Assembly: GCA_963836015.1 (NCBI GenBank)
Contig: CAWIIF010000015.1
Coordinates: forward strand, 1,364,001 to 1,428,000
Length of the DNA stretch: 64,000 nucleotides
Source: CAWCDJ01 sp963836015
Lineage (GTDB): Bacteria; Acidobacteriota; Terriglobia; Bryobacterales; Bryobacteraceae
Reading direction: 5' to 3'
Part shown: one piece after another, positions 17,458 through 26,771 of the stretch
Layout: each line of letters starts with the position of its first letter
Position numbering within the stretch: position 1 is the stretch's first letter
The notes under the pieces: model-generated
Told to the model about the DNA's origin: nothing
Database searches by the model: none
What the model saw: the letters and a program-made list of their open reading frames with translations, nothing else
Translations under genes and position numbers: made by a program

Positions 17458-19083
17458 GTGAAACTCCATTCCATCGGAAAGACTCTCTTTCCGGCAATTC
17501 TTCTCTCCAGCCTGGCAGCATGGTCCACACCGGCGCGGGCGCAAAGCACTCCAGTTGTGTGGACGGCGCGCAGCCTGGACCGGGTGGGCATGACGCAGGC
17601 CCCCGGCGATAACAAGGACGTCAAACTCTTCGCTGCGCGCGGCGAATACGAATCCTTCCAGATCGTCGCGAGCGGCGCCCTCAACGGCGTCAATGTAGCG
17701 GTCTCCGATCTAAAGGGACCCGATGGCGCTCTCATCCCGCAGTCCAGCTTCACGCTGTACCGGGAGAAATACGTGCACGTCGATAAGGCCAGTCCTAACT
17801 GGCACGGGAGCAACCAGCCAATGGGACCCGGCTGGTACGCGGATGCCCTGATTCCGTTCACCGACCCAGCGACCGGTAAGGCGCCGGTTGGCGCTGCGCT
17901 GACCGCTGTGCCGTTCGACGTCAAGTCGGGCAATAACCAGCCGGTGTGGGTGGATCTGCAGGTGCCGCGCACGGCCAAGGCCGGCGCCTATTCCGGCACC
18001 TATACGGTGACCAGCAAGCAGGGCACGACCACTGGCGCGGTTTCGCTGACCGTCTGGAACTTCACCCTGCCGGCAGCCCCCGCGCTGAAGTCGTCCTTCC
18101 TGTTCTTCCAGTCGGGAACCCGGGCGGCGCAGGCGGAACTGCTGCGCAACAAGATTTCGCCCGCCTCGGGCAATCCGGCCGACCAGGCAGCGCTCAAGGA
18201 GTATGGACTGAGCGTCGCCAACACGGGCCCCTTCAGCGGCGCGGATGTCGGGCGCTGCAATATGTCGCCGGCGCCTTCGGCCAGCCATTTCAAGGCCCTT
18301 GCTGCCGCTCAGCAGCCCGGCCTGTTTCTCTATGATTACAGCGCCGACGAGATCGGCCACTGCAGCAATCTTTATCCCATGATCAAGCAGTGGGCCGCCA
18401 ATATGCACCAGGCAGGGATCAAGAATCTGATCTCCATGTCGCCGACACCGGCCCTCTACGACGACGGCACCGGCAGCGGCCGCTCCGCGGTGGATATCTG
18501 GGTGGTGCTGCCCGTTATGTACAACAACAACAAGGCGGCGATCGAAAAGGTATTGCAGAAGGGCGATGAGGTCTGGTCCTACAACACCCTGGTCCAAGAC
18601 GCCTATTCGCCGAAGTGGCTGATCGATTTCGACCCCATCAATTTCCGAATTCAGCCGGGCTTCCTCAACCAGAGCCTCAAGCTGACAGGCCTGCTCTACT
18701 GGAGGGTCGATCGCTTCCAGTCCGATCCCTGGAACAACGTGAATAACACTGGCACCTTCAGCTCGGGCAACTACCCTGGCGATGGGATGCTGGTTTATCC
18801 GGGCAAAGACGTGGGGGTCTCGGGCGTAGTGGCCTCGATGCGGCTGAAGTGGCTGCGTGACGGGGTGGAGGATTACGACTACGTGCAGATCCTGAAGAAC
18901 CTCGGCCGCGAGGACGTGGCGATGAAGATCTCGAAGTCGGTCGCGCCTGACTGGACCAACTGGACGCGCGATCATGCGGCGGTGGAATCGGCCCGGCAGC
19001 AGCTCGGCGAGGCCATCAACCAGATCATGAACGCGCGCGGGACATCCGACGCGGCGGCTTCCAGCCAGCCCGCCGGCAACTGA
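17458..19083 (+). CDS. Exported DUF4091 (glycosidase-like) protein
   Basis: 541 residues from GTG at 17458, chosen because TGAGG lies six bases upstream; an ATG at 17446 is the alternative. The signal peptide ends near ARAQ. An N-terminal beta-sandwich domain (LFAARGEYESFQIVASG, then VPRTAKAGAYSGTYTVTS) precedes a barrel-like catalytic region. The C-terminal hallmark of DUF4091 proteins is clear in MRLKWLRDGVEDYDYVQILK. The family is associated with carbohydrate degradation, but few members are characterised. The first half pairs glycan-type folds with a Trp/Tyr-rich groove. The gene ends in a strong hairpin. Confidence 0.8.
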   Translation: MKLHSIGKTLFPAILLSSLAAWSTPARAQSTPVVWTARSLDRVGMTQAPGDNKDVKLFAARGEYESFQIVASGALNGVNVAVSDLKGPDGALIPQSSFTLYREKYVHVDKASPNWHGSNQPMGPGWYADALIPFTDPATGKAPVGAALTAVPFDVKSGNNQPVWVDLQVPRTAKAGAYSGTYTVTSKQGTTTGAVSLTVWNFTLPAAPALKSSFLFFQSGTRAAQAELLRNKISPASGNPADQAALKEYGLSVANTGPFSGADVGRCNMSPAPSASHFKALAAAQQPGLFLYDYSADEIGHCSNLYPMIKQWAANMHQAGIKNLISMSPTPALYDDGTGSGRSAVDIWVVLPVMYNNNKAAIEKVLQKGDEVWSYNTLVQDAYSPKWLIDFDPINFRIQPGFLNQSLKLTGLLYWRVDRFQSDPWNNVNNTGTFSSGNYPGDGMLVYPGKDVGVSGVVASMRLKWLRDGVEDYDYVQILKNLGREDVAMKISKSVAPDWTNWTRDHAAVESARQQLGEAINQIMNARGTSDAAASSQPAGN

Positions 19084-19103
19084 GGACCCCGTTTCGCACT
19101 TAC

Positions 19104-19127
19104 GGGGCAGGCCGGGAGGCCTGCCCC
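19104..19127. terminator. Strong bidirectional terminator-like hairpin
   Basis: Perfect ten-base arms (19104-19113 and 19118-19127) around a GGGA loop. It lies between the stop of the DUF4091 gene and the stop of the converging metal-efflux gene. The core matches the REP-like hairpin at 16592-16620. Confidence 0.6.
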
Positions 19128-19128
19128 A

Positions 19129-22100
19129 CTAACCCGACAGGTGGTCGGACGGGCGCGCCCACCACACATAGAAAGTCGGCAGCAGGAATGTGCTCATAAT
19201 CAGGTCGACGATCAATCCTCCGACGATCACGATGGCGAACGGACGCTGCGAATCGGAGCCGATCGCATGCGAAACCGCGGCGGGCAGCAGGCCGAGAGTG
19301 GCGACCAGCATGGTCATCATGATCGGCCTGAGCCGCCGCGTGGCTCCCTCTATGGCGGCTTCTTCAATGGAAAGCCCCCGCGCCCGCAACTGGTTGATGT
19401 ACTCCACCATGATCACGCCCGTCTGAACGGAAGCTCCGAATAAAGCCAGAAAGCCCACTCCCGACGAAACACTGAAATTGGTGGCGGTGAGGTACAGCGC
19501 GAGAAGACCGCCGACCCTGGCGACGGCCACGTTTACCAGGTGCAGGCAGGCCCACTTTGCGGATCCGAACGCCCCGTAGATGATCAGAAAGATCAGAAAG
19601 ACCGTAAGCGGAACGATAATCAACAGACGGGCTTCGGAACGCTTCTGGCTTTCGTACTCGCCCGCCCACTCGAAGGTATACCCCGGAGGCAGCTTCACCT
19701 GGCGGTTGACTCTGCGGATGGATTCTTCCACCGTGCCGCCCAGGTCGCGTCCGCGCACGCTGAACTTGACCGCGAGATAGCGCGAATTGGCTTCACGATA
19801 GAGCATGGAGGCACCATCGGCCATGCGGATTTTGCAGAGTTGCGCCAGTGAAACGCGCTCGCCGGAGGGAGAGAGCAGGCGGATCGACTCAATTGCTTCG
19901 CCGGTGTCGCGGTATTGGGGAAGATATCGCGCCACGAGGTCGTACCGCTGTTCGCCCTGCAGCACCTGGCTGACGGCATTACCGCCGACGGCGGTCTCGA
20001 TCGCATTTTCCACATCCGCCACGTTGATCTGGTAGCGCGCGGCCGCATCTCGATCTACGGCCAGGTTGAGGTTCGGCTGGCCGGTTACACGAAGCATCCC
20101 GAGGTCCTCGACTCCGGGAATGGGACGCATCGTCCGAACGACCTGCTCTCCGGTCTGTTCCAGGATCTTGAGGTCGTCGCCATAAATCTTGACCGCCAAC
20201 TCTCCCTTGACGCCGGTCTCCGCCTCTTCCATCTCGTCCGCAATCGGCTGGGTGAAATGCCAGAGCACACCGGGGATTTTTTCCAATTGACGGTTCATGG
20301 CGGCGATCAACAAGTTCTTATCCTGCTGGAACACCGGCCGCCATTGTTCCTTGGGCTTCAGGTCGACGAAATACTCGGAGCTGTCGAAACCGGCCGGGTC
20401 TTTGCCGTCGTCTGGTCGCCCCACACGCGAAACCACCTGCTTGACCTCCGGAAAGGAGGCAAAGGCGATGCGTGCGCGGTTCATCACATCCGCGCCTTCA
20501 TCCGGTCCGATACTGGGCGCGGCCGTGCCGAATGCCCAAATGGATCCTTCATCGAGGTGCGGAAGAAATTCGGAACCGATCACGCCGCTGGTCAACAGGA
20601 AAGTGCTGCAGGCCAGCGCCCCGGCAGCAACGCCTGCCATCACCCAGCGGTGATGCACGGTCCAGACCAGCGCGTGCCGGTATCCTCTAGTGATCCAGCG
20701 TAGAAGAGGATTCTCCCAGTCGCGGATCTCCCGACGGAAAAGGAGGCTTGCCAGGACCGGGGCGATGACCATCGAAAAGAGCAGCGCGCCCGTGAGCGCG
20801 AACGCTACGGTCCATGCCATGGGCCGGAAGATCCGGCCTTCCACCTTCTCCAGCGTGAAGATCGGCAGGTACGCCGTGATGATGATCGTGATCGCGTAGA
20901 AGACCGGCCTCTGTACTTCGTGCGCGGCTGCGCGGATCCGCTCGGGTACCGATCGCGGCGCATCCTGCCCGCGGCGAAGATGATGAGCGATGTTTTCGAT
21001 CATCACCACCGAGCCATCCACGACCATTCCGAAATCCAATGCCCCCAGAGAGAGCAGGTTGGCCGGAATGTTCCGGAGATCGAGAAAGATCGACGCGAAC
21101 AGGAGGGAGAACGGAATCGTCAGGGCGACGATCAGGGCGCTGCGCAGGCTGCCGAGGAACAAAAGAAGCACAATGGATACGAGGACAAAGCCTTCGGTGA
21201 GATTTCGAAGCACCGTATGGGTTGTATAGTGGATCAGGTCGCTGCGATCCAGAAAGGGCACGATCTTCACTCCGCGCGGCAGGATGCGGCTGTTGAGGGC
21301 TGCGACCTTCTCGTGGATGGCCTTCGAAGTGGAATCGGCATTCGCGCCCTTGCGCAGGAACACGCTGCCCTCGACGACATCGTCATCATCGAGGATGGTG
21401 CCATCAGCCCGGCGAATCGCCTTGCCCACTCGTCCCAGGCGGATCTTGGTACCTTGTTCCACGACGGCGATATCGCTGACGCGAACCGGGGTTCCGTTCT
21501 GGGTCTTGATGACGGTCCGCCGGATGTCGTCCACATTCCCGACCAGGCCGACCACACGGACATTTACCTGCTGCAGGCCGACCTTCAGAAAACTGCCTCC
21601 GGCATTGGAGTTGTTACTCCCCAGTTGTTCCTCGACCTGGCTTAAGCTGAGGCCGTAAGCCACGAGCTTATCGGGATCGATGCGAACCTGGTATTCGCGC
21701 GTGGCTCCGCCCAATCCGTCCGCGTCGACGACGTTCGGCACGGAGAGTAGATTCTTGTGCACCACCCAGTCGTCCAGGGTTTTCAATTCCATGAGGTCGA
21801 ACCGGGGATTGGTGCTCTCGAGCGTGTAAAAGTAGATTTCTCCGACCGGGCTGAAATCGGCGCCGATCTCTGGTTCGAGCCCCGAAGGCAGTTCAGCCCC
21901 CGCCAGCCGCTCGGCGACCTTCTGCCGGTTCCAATCGTTGTCCGACCCATCGTCAAAGATGAGAATCAGATTGGAGAGCCCGAACATAGAGATGGAGCGG
22001 AGATGTTCCAGATGGGGCAGCCCGCTGACTGCGATCTCCAGTGGAATGGTCACCTGCTGTTCGACTTCTTCCGCGGCGCGCCCCGGCCACTGCGTGACGA

Positions 22101-22245
22101 TGGCCACGTACTTGGCGGCTACGTCCGGGTAGGCTTCGACCGGCAGGTTGTGGAAGGAGATCACTCCCCAGACGGCCAGGAGGAGCGCGGCGGCGAGGAT
22201 CAACAGCCGGTTGTTCAGCGCGAAATCGACTACGGCCCGAATCAT
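19129..22245 (-). CDS. cusA: Heavy-metal efflux RND permease, CusA/CzcA type
   Basis: 1038 residues from the ATG at 22245. A longer frame to 22413 runs into the upstream gene and is not credible. The protein opens with the first membrane helix (RAVVDFALNNRLLILAAALL) and PVEAYPDVAAKYVAIVTQWPGRAAEEVEQQVTIP in two adjoining blocks typical of CzcA/CusA. The large periplasmic loops and twelve helices match family length. It is the proton-driven inner-membrane pump of a tripartite system expelling Cu/Ag, or Co/Zn/Cd. Metal specificity cannot be read safely from the sequence. It follows the adaptor gene by only five bases. Confidence 0.92.
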   Translation of the reverse strand: MIRAVVDFALNNRLLILAAALLLAVWGVISFHNLPVEAYPDVAAKYVAIVTQWPGRAAEEVEQQVTIPLEIAVSGLPHLEHLRSISMFGLSNLILIFDDGSDNDWNRQKVAERLAGAELPSGLEPEIGADFSPVGEIYFYTLESTNPRFDLMELKTLDDWVVHKNLLSVPNVVDADGLGGATREYQVRIDPDKLVAYGLSLSQVEEQLGSNNSNAGGSFLKVGLQQVNVRVVGLVGNVDDIRRTVIKTQNGTPVRVSDIAVVEQGTKIRLGRVGKAIRRADGTILDDDDVVEGSVFLRKGANADSTSKAIHEKVAALNSRILPRGVKIVPFLDRSDLIHYTTHTVLRNLTEGFVLVSIVLLLFLGSLRSALIVALTIPFSLLFASIFLDLRNIPANLLSLGALDFGMVVDGSVVMIENIAHHLRRGQDAPRSVPERIRAAAHEVQRPVFYAITIIITAYLPIFTLEKVEGRIFRPMAWTVAFALTGALLFSMVIAPVLASLLFRREIRDWENPLLRWITRGYRHALVWTVHHRWVMAGVAAGALACSTFLLTSGVIGSEFLPHLDEGSIWAFGTAAPSIGPDEGADVMNRARIAFASFPEVKQVVSRVGRPDDGKDPAGFDSSEYFVDLKPKEQWRPVFQQDKNLLIAAMNRQLEKIPGVLWHFTQPIADEMEEAETGVKGELAVKIYGDDLKILEQTGEQVVRTMRPIPGVEDLGMLRVTGQPNLNLAVDRDAAARYQINVADVENAIETAVGGNAVSQVLQGEQRYDLVARYLPQYRDTGEAIESIRLLSPSGERVSLAQLCKIRMADGASMLYREANSRYLAVKFSVRGRDLGGTVEESIRRVNRQVKLPPGYTFEWAGEYESQKRSEARLLIIVPLTVFLIFLIIYGAFGSAKWACLHLVNVAVARVGGLLALYLTATNFSVSSGVGFLALFGASVQTGVIMVEYINQLRARGLSIEEAAIEGATRRLRPIMMTMLVATLGLLPAAVSHAIGSDSQRPFAIVIVGGLIVDLIMSTFLLPTFYVWWARPSDHLSG

Positions 22246-22250
22246 ACCGG

Positions 22251-23393
22251 TCAGTTTTCCGCGCTGGTACCTTCCAGTGATAGAGCATTGGTGACCACGT
22301 GGTCTCCGGGGATGACTCCCGACAGAATCACCTGCTGTCCGGAAGACAGCGCGGGACCGCACTGGATCTCGACCCGGCGGAACACGCCGGGTCCATGCGG
22401 CACGTACACCCAATCGCGGTCGTGGAGATGAAGGACGGCGGTTGCCGGAACGACACCCCGCGTCTGCCGATCGGAGCCATGGAATGTCGCGCGGACGAAC
22501 ATGCCGAGCAGCATCTGCCCGGGGTTCTCAACCTCGATGCGCACCTTTGCGGCACGAATATTGGGGTCCAAAATCGCACCGATATTGCTGATGCGCCCTC
22601 TGAGCGCGACATTCGGATAGGCGTTCAGGTGAATGTCGGCATACTCGCCCACATGGACCATGTGCAGATCATTCTCGTAGACGTCGCAGAGGATCCAGAC
22701 GTGGGACAGGTCGGAGATCGCGAACGCGTTGGGAGACGCGAGACCCTGGGTGCCGGAAGCGGCCGTAACCTGCTGATCCGTAATCACTCCGGAAGCGGGC
22801 GCCACGATATTGACGGTGGATGTGGGGTGATCCTTGTCGGCTCCCAGCACCCTCAGACGCTCGATCGTGGTCTCGAGCGTGACGTCCGCCTTCTCCTCGG
22901 CGTCCTCGGCTATCTCCAGGTCTTTCTTGGCGATGGCGCCCTTGTCGTACAACGCCTTGGAGCGGGCCAGTTGCGCCTCCATAAGGTTGTCGTCGGCAAC
23001 CGCCTGGCGGTAGTCCGAGAAAGCCGAGGCGATGTCGGCGCTTTCGACGCGCATCAGAATCTGGCCCTTCTGGACGCGGTCTCCGAGGCGGGCGCGGACC
23101 TCCACGATCCTTCCGGAAGCCATCGACACCACCGGCACATTTCGCGAGATGTCGGCGCTCACGACGCCAGTGACATTGAGCTCGGCTCCCGCAGAGAGCG
23201 AACCGACCTTCGCGAGGGGATATTGCTCCGCGTGGCTCACCTTCAGCAGTTCGTGACCGCCCTGATGCTCCACAATCACAGGCGGCGGGTCCTCCAGTTC
23301 GGGATCTTTCGCGCTCAGGTCCCGGTTGCAGCCGGCCATCATCATACCCGTCGCAACGGCGAGTAAGGCCTGCAGGTAAACAGTCTGCTTCAT
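22251..23393 (-). CDS. cusB: RND efflux periplasmic adaptor, CusB/CzcB type lipoprotein
   Basis: 380 residues. The lipobox MMAGC near residue 22 indicates a lipoprotein anchor in the inner membrane. The order is beta-barrel and lipoyl half-domain (VEVRARLGDRVQKGQILMRV), a helical hairpin, the second lipoyl half (VNIVAPASGVITDQQVTA) and a membrane-proximal domain. It links the pump to the outer-membrane channel. It shares an ATGA overlap with the upstream TolC-like gene (23390-23393). Confidence 0.9.
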   Translation of the reverse strand: MKQTVYLQALLAVATGMMMAGCNRDLSAKDPELEDPPPVIVEHQGGHELLKVSHAEQYPLAKVGSLSAGAELNVTGVVSADISRNVPVVSMASGRIVEVRARLGDRVQKGQILMRVESADIASAFSDYRQAVADDNLMEAQLARSKALYDKGAIAKKDLEIAEDAEEKADVTLETTIERLRVLGADKDHPTSTVNIVAPASGVITDQQVTAASGTQGLASPNAFAISDLSHVWILCDVYENDLHMVHVGEYADIHLNAYPNVALRGRISNIGAILDPNIRAAKVRIEVENPGQMLLGMFVRATFHGSDRQTRGVVPATAVLHLHDRDWVYVPHGPGVFRRVEIQCGPALSSGQQVILSGVIPGDHVVTNALSLEGTSAEN

Positions 23394-24658
23394 TTGATGA
23401 CCTCAAGTCCAACTGCAAGATTCAACTGGCTGGCGGCGCTCAGATAAGATCCCACGAGGTCCAGGTAACTCAATTGAATGATCCGGTAATCCTGCTGGGC
23501 CTGAAGCAGATCGAGCAGGGAAGCGCCGCCGTGCTGATAAGAGTAGGAAATCGTCTCGCGTACCCTGGCTGCCTGTTCGAGATACCGGGTCTTGTAAGGC
23601 CGGAGCAAAGTGAGATTGCTCTCCAGGGCGGCGTATGCCGAATCGACATCGCTGAACACCTGCGCTCGCGACGCATCCACCAGCCGCTGGTTGCGTTGGA
23701 TATCGAGTTGGGTACGCGCCTTCTCACCCTGGTTCCGGTCGAAGATGCGCAAGGGAATCGTTACGCCGACTCCGACATAGGTATGAAAATCCGGGTCGTG
23801 AGCCACGTCCCAACCAAAGACCGGATCGGTGGAGCCGTTGGCCACCGCGAGCCGGTAATCGGTCTTGGCCTTCTGCACGCCCTCGACTGCCGCCCGCAGG
23901 TCCGGCCGATTGTCGAGGGCCACGCGCCGCAATTCCTCGAGCGGAGTGATGAATTCGTCGAAATCGAATCTCCCGGCGACATCGAGTTGCTCGACCGGAG
24001 TGCGGTCGTTGAGCAGAGCCAGCAACTGGATCTTGGCGGTCCGCAGGTTGACCAGGGCCGTCTGCACATCGGTTGCGAACTGGACTCGCTGTATCTCCAG
24101 GCGGTCGAAGTCGACCTGTGCGATATCGCCGGCATTGAAGCGGTTGCGGCTGACTTCCAGCAGCCGGTCGTAGAACTCGAGGCTGGCGCGCGCGACTGCC
24201 ACCACTGCCTTCTGCTGCAATACCTCGATGAAGAAATTCCGCAGACTGAAGATCAGGTTGCGCTCCTGGTCGGCGAACTCCGATGTGGCGATGGCGGTAC
24301 TCTGCACGGCGCTTTCCCGGCGCAAACTACGCTTGTGCTCCCGCTCGATGAGGTAGGCGCCGGAAAAGATTGGCAGGGCGTTGCTGAACGGCCGGTACGG
24401 ATTGCGGTCCGTAGGGGTAAGCTGATCGACCCAAAATGTCAGCTCGGGGTTGGGCCGGAGGAACGCGGTGATCTCATCGGCGCGCGACTCCTGGATGCCT
24501 ATCCGCCCGGCCCGAAGAGCCGGGCTGGCGGCCTCGAGCTCCCGCTTGGCGTCCTCCCAAGTCAGGACTTTCTGGGCGGTTAGGGAGCCGCTGAGGCAAA
24601 GGGCAATCGATGCCGTACGTGCAAAACGGCGCAGACGGGCCGCCCACGTTCTGTCCAT
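23390..24658 (-). CDS. cusC: TolC-family outer-membrane factor of the metal efflux system
   Basis: 422 residues from the ATG at 24658 (an alternative in-frame start at 24676). A signal peptide precedes LTWEDAKRELEAASPAL, the typical start of outer-membrane efflux proteins. Two long helical repeats follow, for example PLRIFDRNQGEKARTQLDI and SYQHGGASLLDLLQAQQDY. It forms the outer-membrane tunnel. The order cusC-cusB-cusA with overlapping ends indicates one transcript. No dedicated regulator is adjacent. Confidence 0.88.
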   Translation of the reverse strand: MDRTWAARLRRFARTASIALCLSGSLTAQKVLTWEDAKRELEAASPALRAGRIGIQESRADEITAFLRPNPELTFWVDQLTPTDRNPYRPFSNALPIFSGAYLIEREHKRSLRRESAVQSTAIATSEFADQERNLIFSLRNFFIEVLQQKAVVAVARASLEFYDRLLEVSRNRFNAGDIAQVDFDRLEIQRVQFATDVQTALVNLRTAKIQLLALLNDRTPVEQLDVAGRFDFDEFITPLEELRRVALDNRPDLRAAVEGVQKAKTDYRLAVANGSTDPVFGWDVAHDPDFHTYVGVGVTIPLRIFDRNQGEKARTQLDIQRNQRLVDASRAQVFSDVDSAYAALESNLTLLRPYKTRYLEQAARVRETISYSYQHGGASLLDLLQAQQDYRIIQLSYLDLVGSYLSAASQLNLAVGLEVIK

Positions 24659-24770
24659 ACCAGTTCGAAGTAGCACTGATCAGAATGTAATGGGTGGTGG
24701 ACCGCGAGCCGTCCATTCCGAGCCCTGGTGAGAACGATGCAACCGGCGGCAGCGCGTTGTAAAAAACAAG

Positions 24771-26021
24771 TCACCGTTCGCCGCAGAGGCCTGCCGTGCA
24801 CCCGGCGCCGGCCGTGTTTACCGGTTCCCGCCGCTGCGGTCCCTGCCGCCGTTGCATCCAACGATACAACTCGCCGCAATCCGACGCCCACATCCACAGA
24901 AAGGGAAGCGGGTCGTCGAGCGCGAAGCACGCCCTCTCCTGTACGCCCCGGAGTGACTTTGCCCAATCCTTCCAGGTAAGGGATCCCTCGCGCCACAATC
25001 GGAGCGATGAAAGAAGGTCGAAGTCTTCCACCAACCATTTGCGGCCGATGCAGGGATTCGACGGCGGGACCGGCTGGCCCGTCATATCGAGATAGAGGAC
25101 CCGCGCGACATCCATCGCATTCGTTCCGGCAAACAGGCGGAATGTGCATCCGATCCGCGGGTTCACGTCCAGCACTTTGTATTGCCCGTCGCGCCGGTCG
25201 CGCCGGTACCCGATGTCGAGAATCCCGTGGTACCCAATGGCTTTCATGAATTGCGCCGTGGTCTTCTCTACCGCCTCGTTTCGAATGCAGACGCCCAGGC
25301 TGGTCACGCCTGTGTGCACCGGGAAGCGGCGGATCTTCCGGCCGGTTACTCCGAAGAGGCATTCCGAGCCGCTGTCGAAGTAGCCGTCGTACATCCAGTC
25401 TTCACCTGGGATAAACTCCTGGATCATCAGGTTTGGCCCGTTTGGATCTTCGGCCCGGGTATACAGGTCGAGCAGCTCGCGAGCCGAATGAATGAGAAAT
25501 TTCGTTCCTCCGACCCGCTGCCGCGCGCTTTCGACATCGGTGGCCTTCACCATGACTGGAAACTCGGCGCCCTCCGCGAACTGTTCGACGTCTTCTTTGG
25601 AGTGCGGCACCGCCGATTGCGGAGTCGGTACGCCGCTTCGCCGGGCCAGGTGCTGCATCAGGCTTTTATCGCACAGAACGCGGACGAGACCGGCATCCTG
25701 CCTGGGGAAGTAGAACACTTCGCGCAGAGCCGCGGCATGATCGGCGACCCAGATCGTCTCCCGGTCGGTGGTCGGAATCAGGATCGGGCGCCCGCCCAGC
25801 TTGCGGCCTGCTTCGAGCAACATGTTCAAAGTCCGGTCCGCAACGTCATTCTCGAGGTTCACGCCGAAGCGGCCGCGACAGTAGCGCGAGCGGCACACCG
25901 GCTCCCACCACGCGGCGCCGGCGCTGTAGACCGGGACGCCGAGACGCCCCAGGCTGCGTACGATTCCCAGATCGCCATGATGCCCGGAACGAAGAACCAT
26001 AACCGGCGTGTCGTGTTTCAC
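24771..26021 (-). CDS. ATP-grasp ligase (carboxylate-amine/thiol type) of the exopolysaccharide operon
   Basis: 416 residues from GTG at 26021, which overlaps the comB stop (GTGA at 26018-26021); a longer frame to 26180 lies inside comB. The N-terminal domain has VMVLRSGHHGDLGIVRSLGRLG, and the ATP-grasp core includes FPVMVKATD (ATP-binding Lys), MIQEFIPGEDWMYDGYFDSG and VLDVNPRIGCTFRLF (metal-binding Glu/Asn region). ATP-grasp enzymes of this shape activate a carboxylate as an acyl-phosphate and join it to an amine or similar nucleophile. Coupling to comA and comB suggests that sulfolactate, or a derivative, is the carboxylate. It is the last gene of the operon. Confidence 0.8.
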   Translation of the reverse strand: MKHDTPVMVLRSGHHGDLGIVRSLGRLGVPVYSAGAAWWEPVCRSRYCRGRFGVNLENDVADRTLNMLLEAGRKLGGRPILIPTTDRETIWVADHAAALREVFYFPRQDAGLVRVLCDKSLMQHLARRSGVPTPQSAVPHSKEDVEQFAEGAEFPVMVKATDVESARQRVGGTKFLIHSARELLDLYTRAEDPNGPNLMIQEFIPGEDWMYDGYFDSGSECLFGVTGRKIRRFPVHTGVTSLGVCIRNEAVEKTTAQFMKAIGYHGILDIGYRRDRRDGQYKVLDVNPRIGCTFRLFAGTNAMDVARVLYLDMTGQPVPPSNPCIGRKWLVEDFDLLSSLRLWREGSLTWKDWAKSLRGVQERACFALDDPLPFLWMWASDCGELYRWMQRRQGPQRREPVNTAGAGCTAGLCGER

Positions 26022-26758
26022 GCGGCCCGCTCCTTTACGGTCGCGCCGCTGTGCGACGTCATGGTCACTTCTCCGTCGCGTACGGCGAAGACGGCCTGGA
26101 GGTCGTCGATGTGGGACAGAATGAAATCGAGGTCTCTCAACTGGCCCGTGCGCCGCAGAAAATCGACGCTGCGGCTGCAAAGACAGGCCTCCGGCGAGGC
26201 GTCGCGCCAGCGATTGATCACCGCGACCGTCTGCGGCGTTTCAGGTTCGTAGCCACTTGCCACCAGGTCCGCGGCGACCCAGGCGCAGCAAATCTGGTCT
26301 TCCTCACGGAACTCGCCCTTGGTCCCCGCGCCGATCACGGCCACGCGGTCGTGACGCCCCGCCAGGTAAGACGCCAGGACCGAGTGGCACCGGAAGCAGG
26401 CGAGATACGTGGCTTCGCAGCTGGCTGCTTCGTGAATTACCTTGGTGCCCGAGGAAGACACCAGCACCAGCGGACGGTGCGTATCGCCGCGGCCGGCCAC
26501 TTGCGCCGGGCTGTTGTCTATTTCGAAGCCGGCGGGCCTGGCTCCGCTCGATTCGCCGGCCAGAAGCGCGCCCGTCAGGCCGCGGGCGAGGGCGAGGGCC
26601 GTCCCGATGTCCGGGGCCGGAAAGCACCGCCGGCCGGTGGCGGCCGCGGTAATCGCGGTTGTAGTGGCGCGGATCACATCCACGGCCACCACCGCCCATC
26701 CCTGCCGGTAGCGGCTGACGCTTTCCGGCAAACAGTCGATAACGACCGATTTCCTCAT
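26018..26758 (-). CDS. comB: 2-phosphosulfolactate phosphatase family protein
   Basis: 246 residues. Conserved blocks of the ComB family are present: VVAVDVIRATTTAITA, LAGESSGARPAGFEIDNSP, LVSSSGTKVIHEA and AVIGAGTKGEFREEDQ. The enzyme hydrolyses (2R)-phosphosulfolactate to (2R)-sulfolactate, with Mg2+, in the early coenzyme M pathway of methanogens; homologues make sulfolactate in Bacillus spores. It starts 13 bases after comA and overlaps the ATP-grasp gene by four bases, so the three are coupled. In this bacterial context coenzyme M itself is unlikely to be the product. Confidence 0.88.
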   Translation of the reverse strand: MRKSVVIDCLPESVSRYRQGWAVVAVDVIRATTTAITAAATGRRCFPAPDIGTALALARGLTGALLAGESSGARPAGFEIDNSPAQVAGRGDTHRPLVLVSSSGTKVIHEAASCEATYLACFRCHSVLASYLAGRHDRVAVIGAGTKGEFREEDQICCAWVAADLVASGYEPETPQTVAVINRWRDASPEACLCSRSVDFLRRTGQLRDLDFILSHIDDLQAVFAVRDGEVTMTSHSGATVKERAA

Positions 26759-26771
26759 AGGTCTCTCCCGG

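Noticed and set aside
24580..25362. Alternative minus-strand frame under the ATP-grasp gene
   Set aside because: Out of frame with the recognised ATP-grasp motifs and very Arg-rich.
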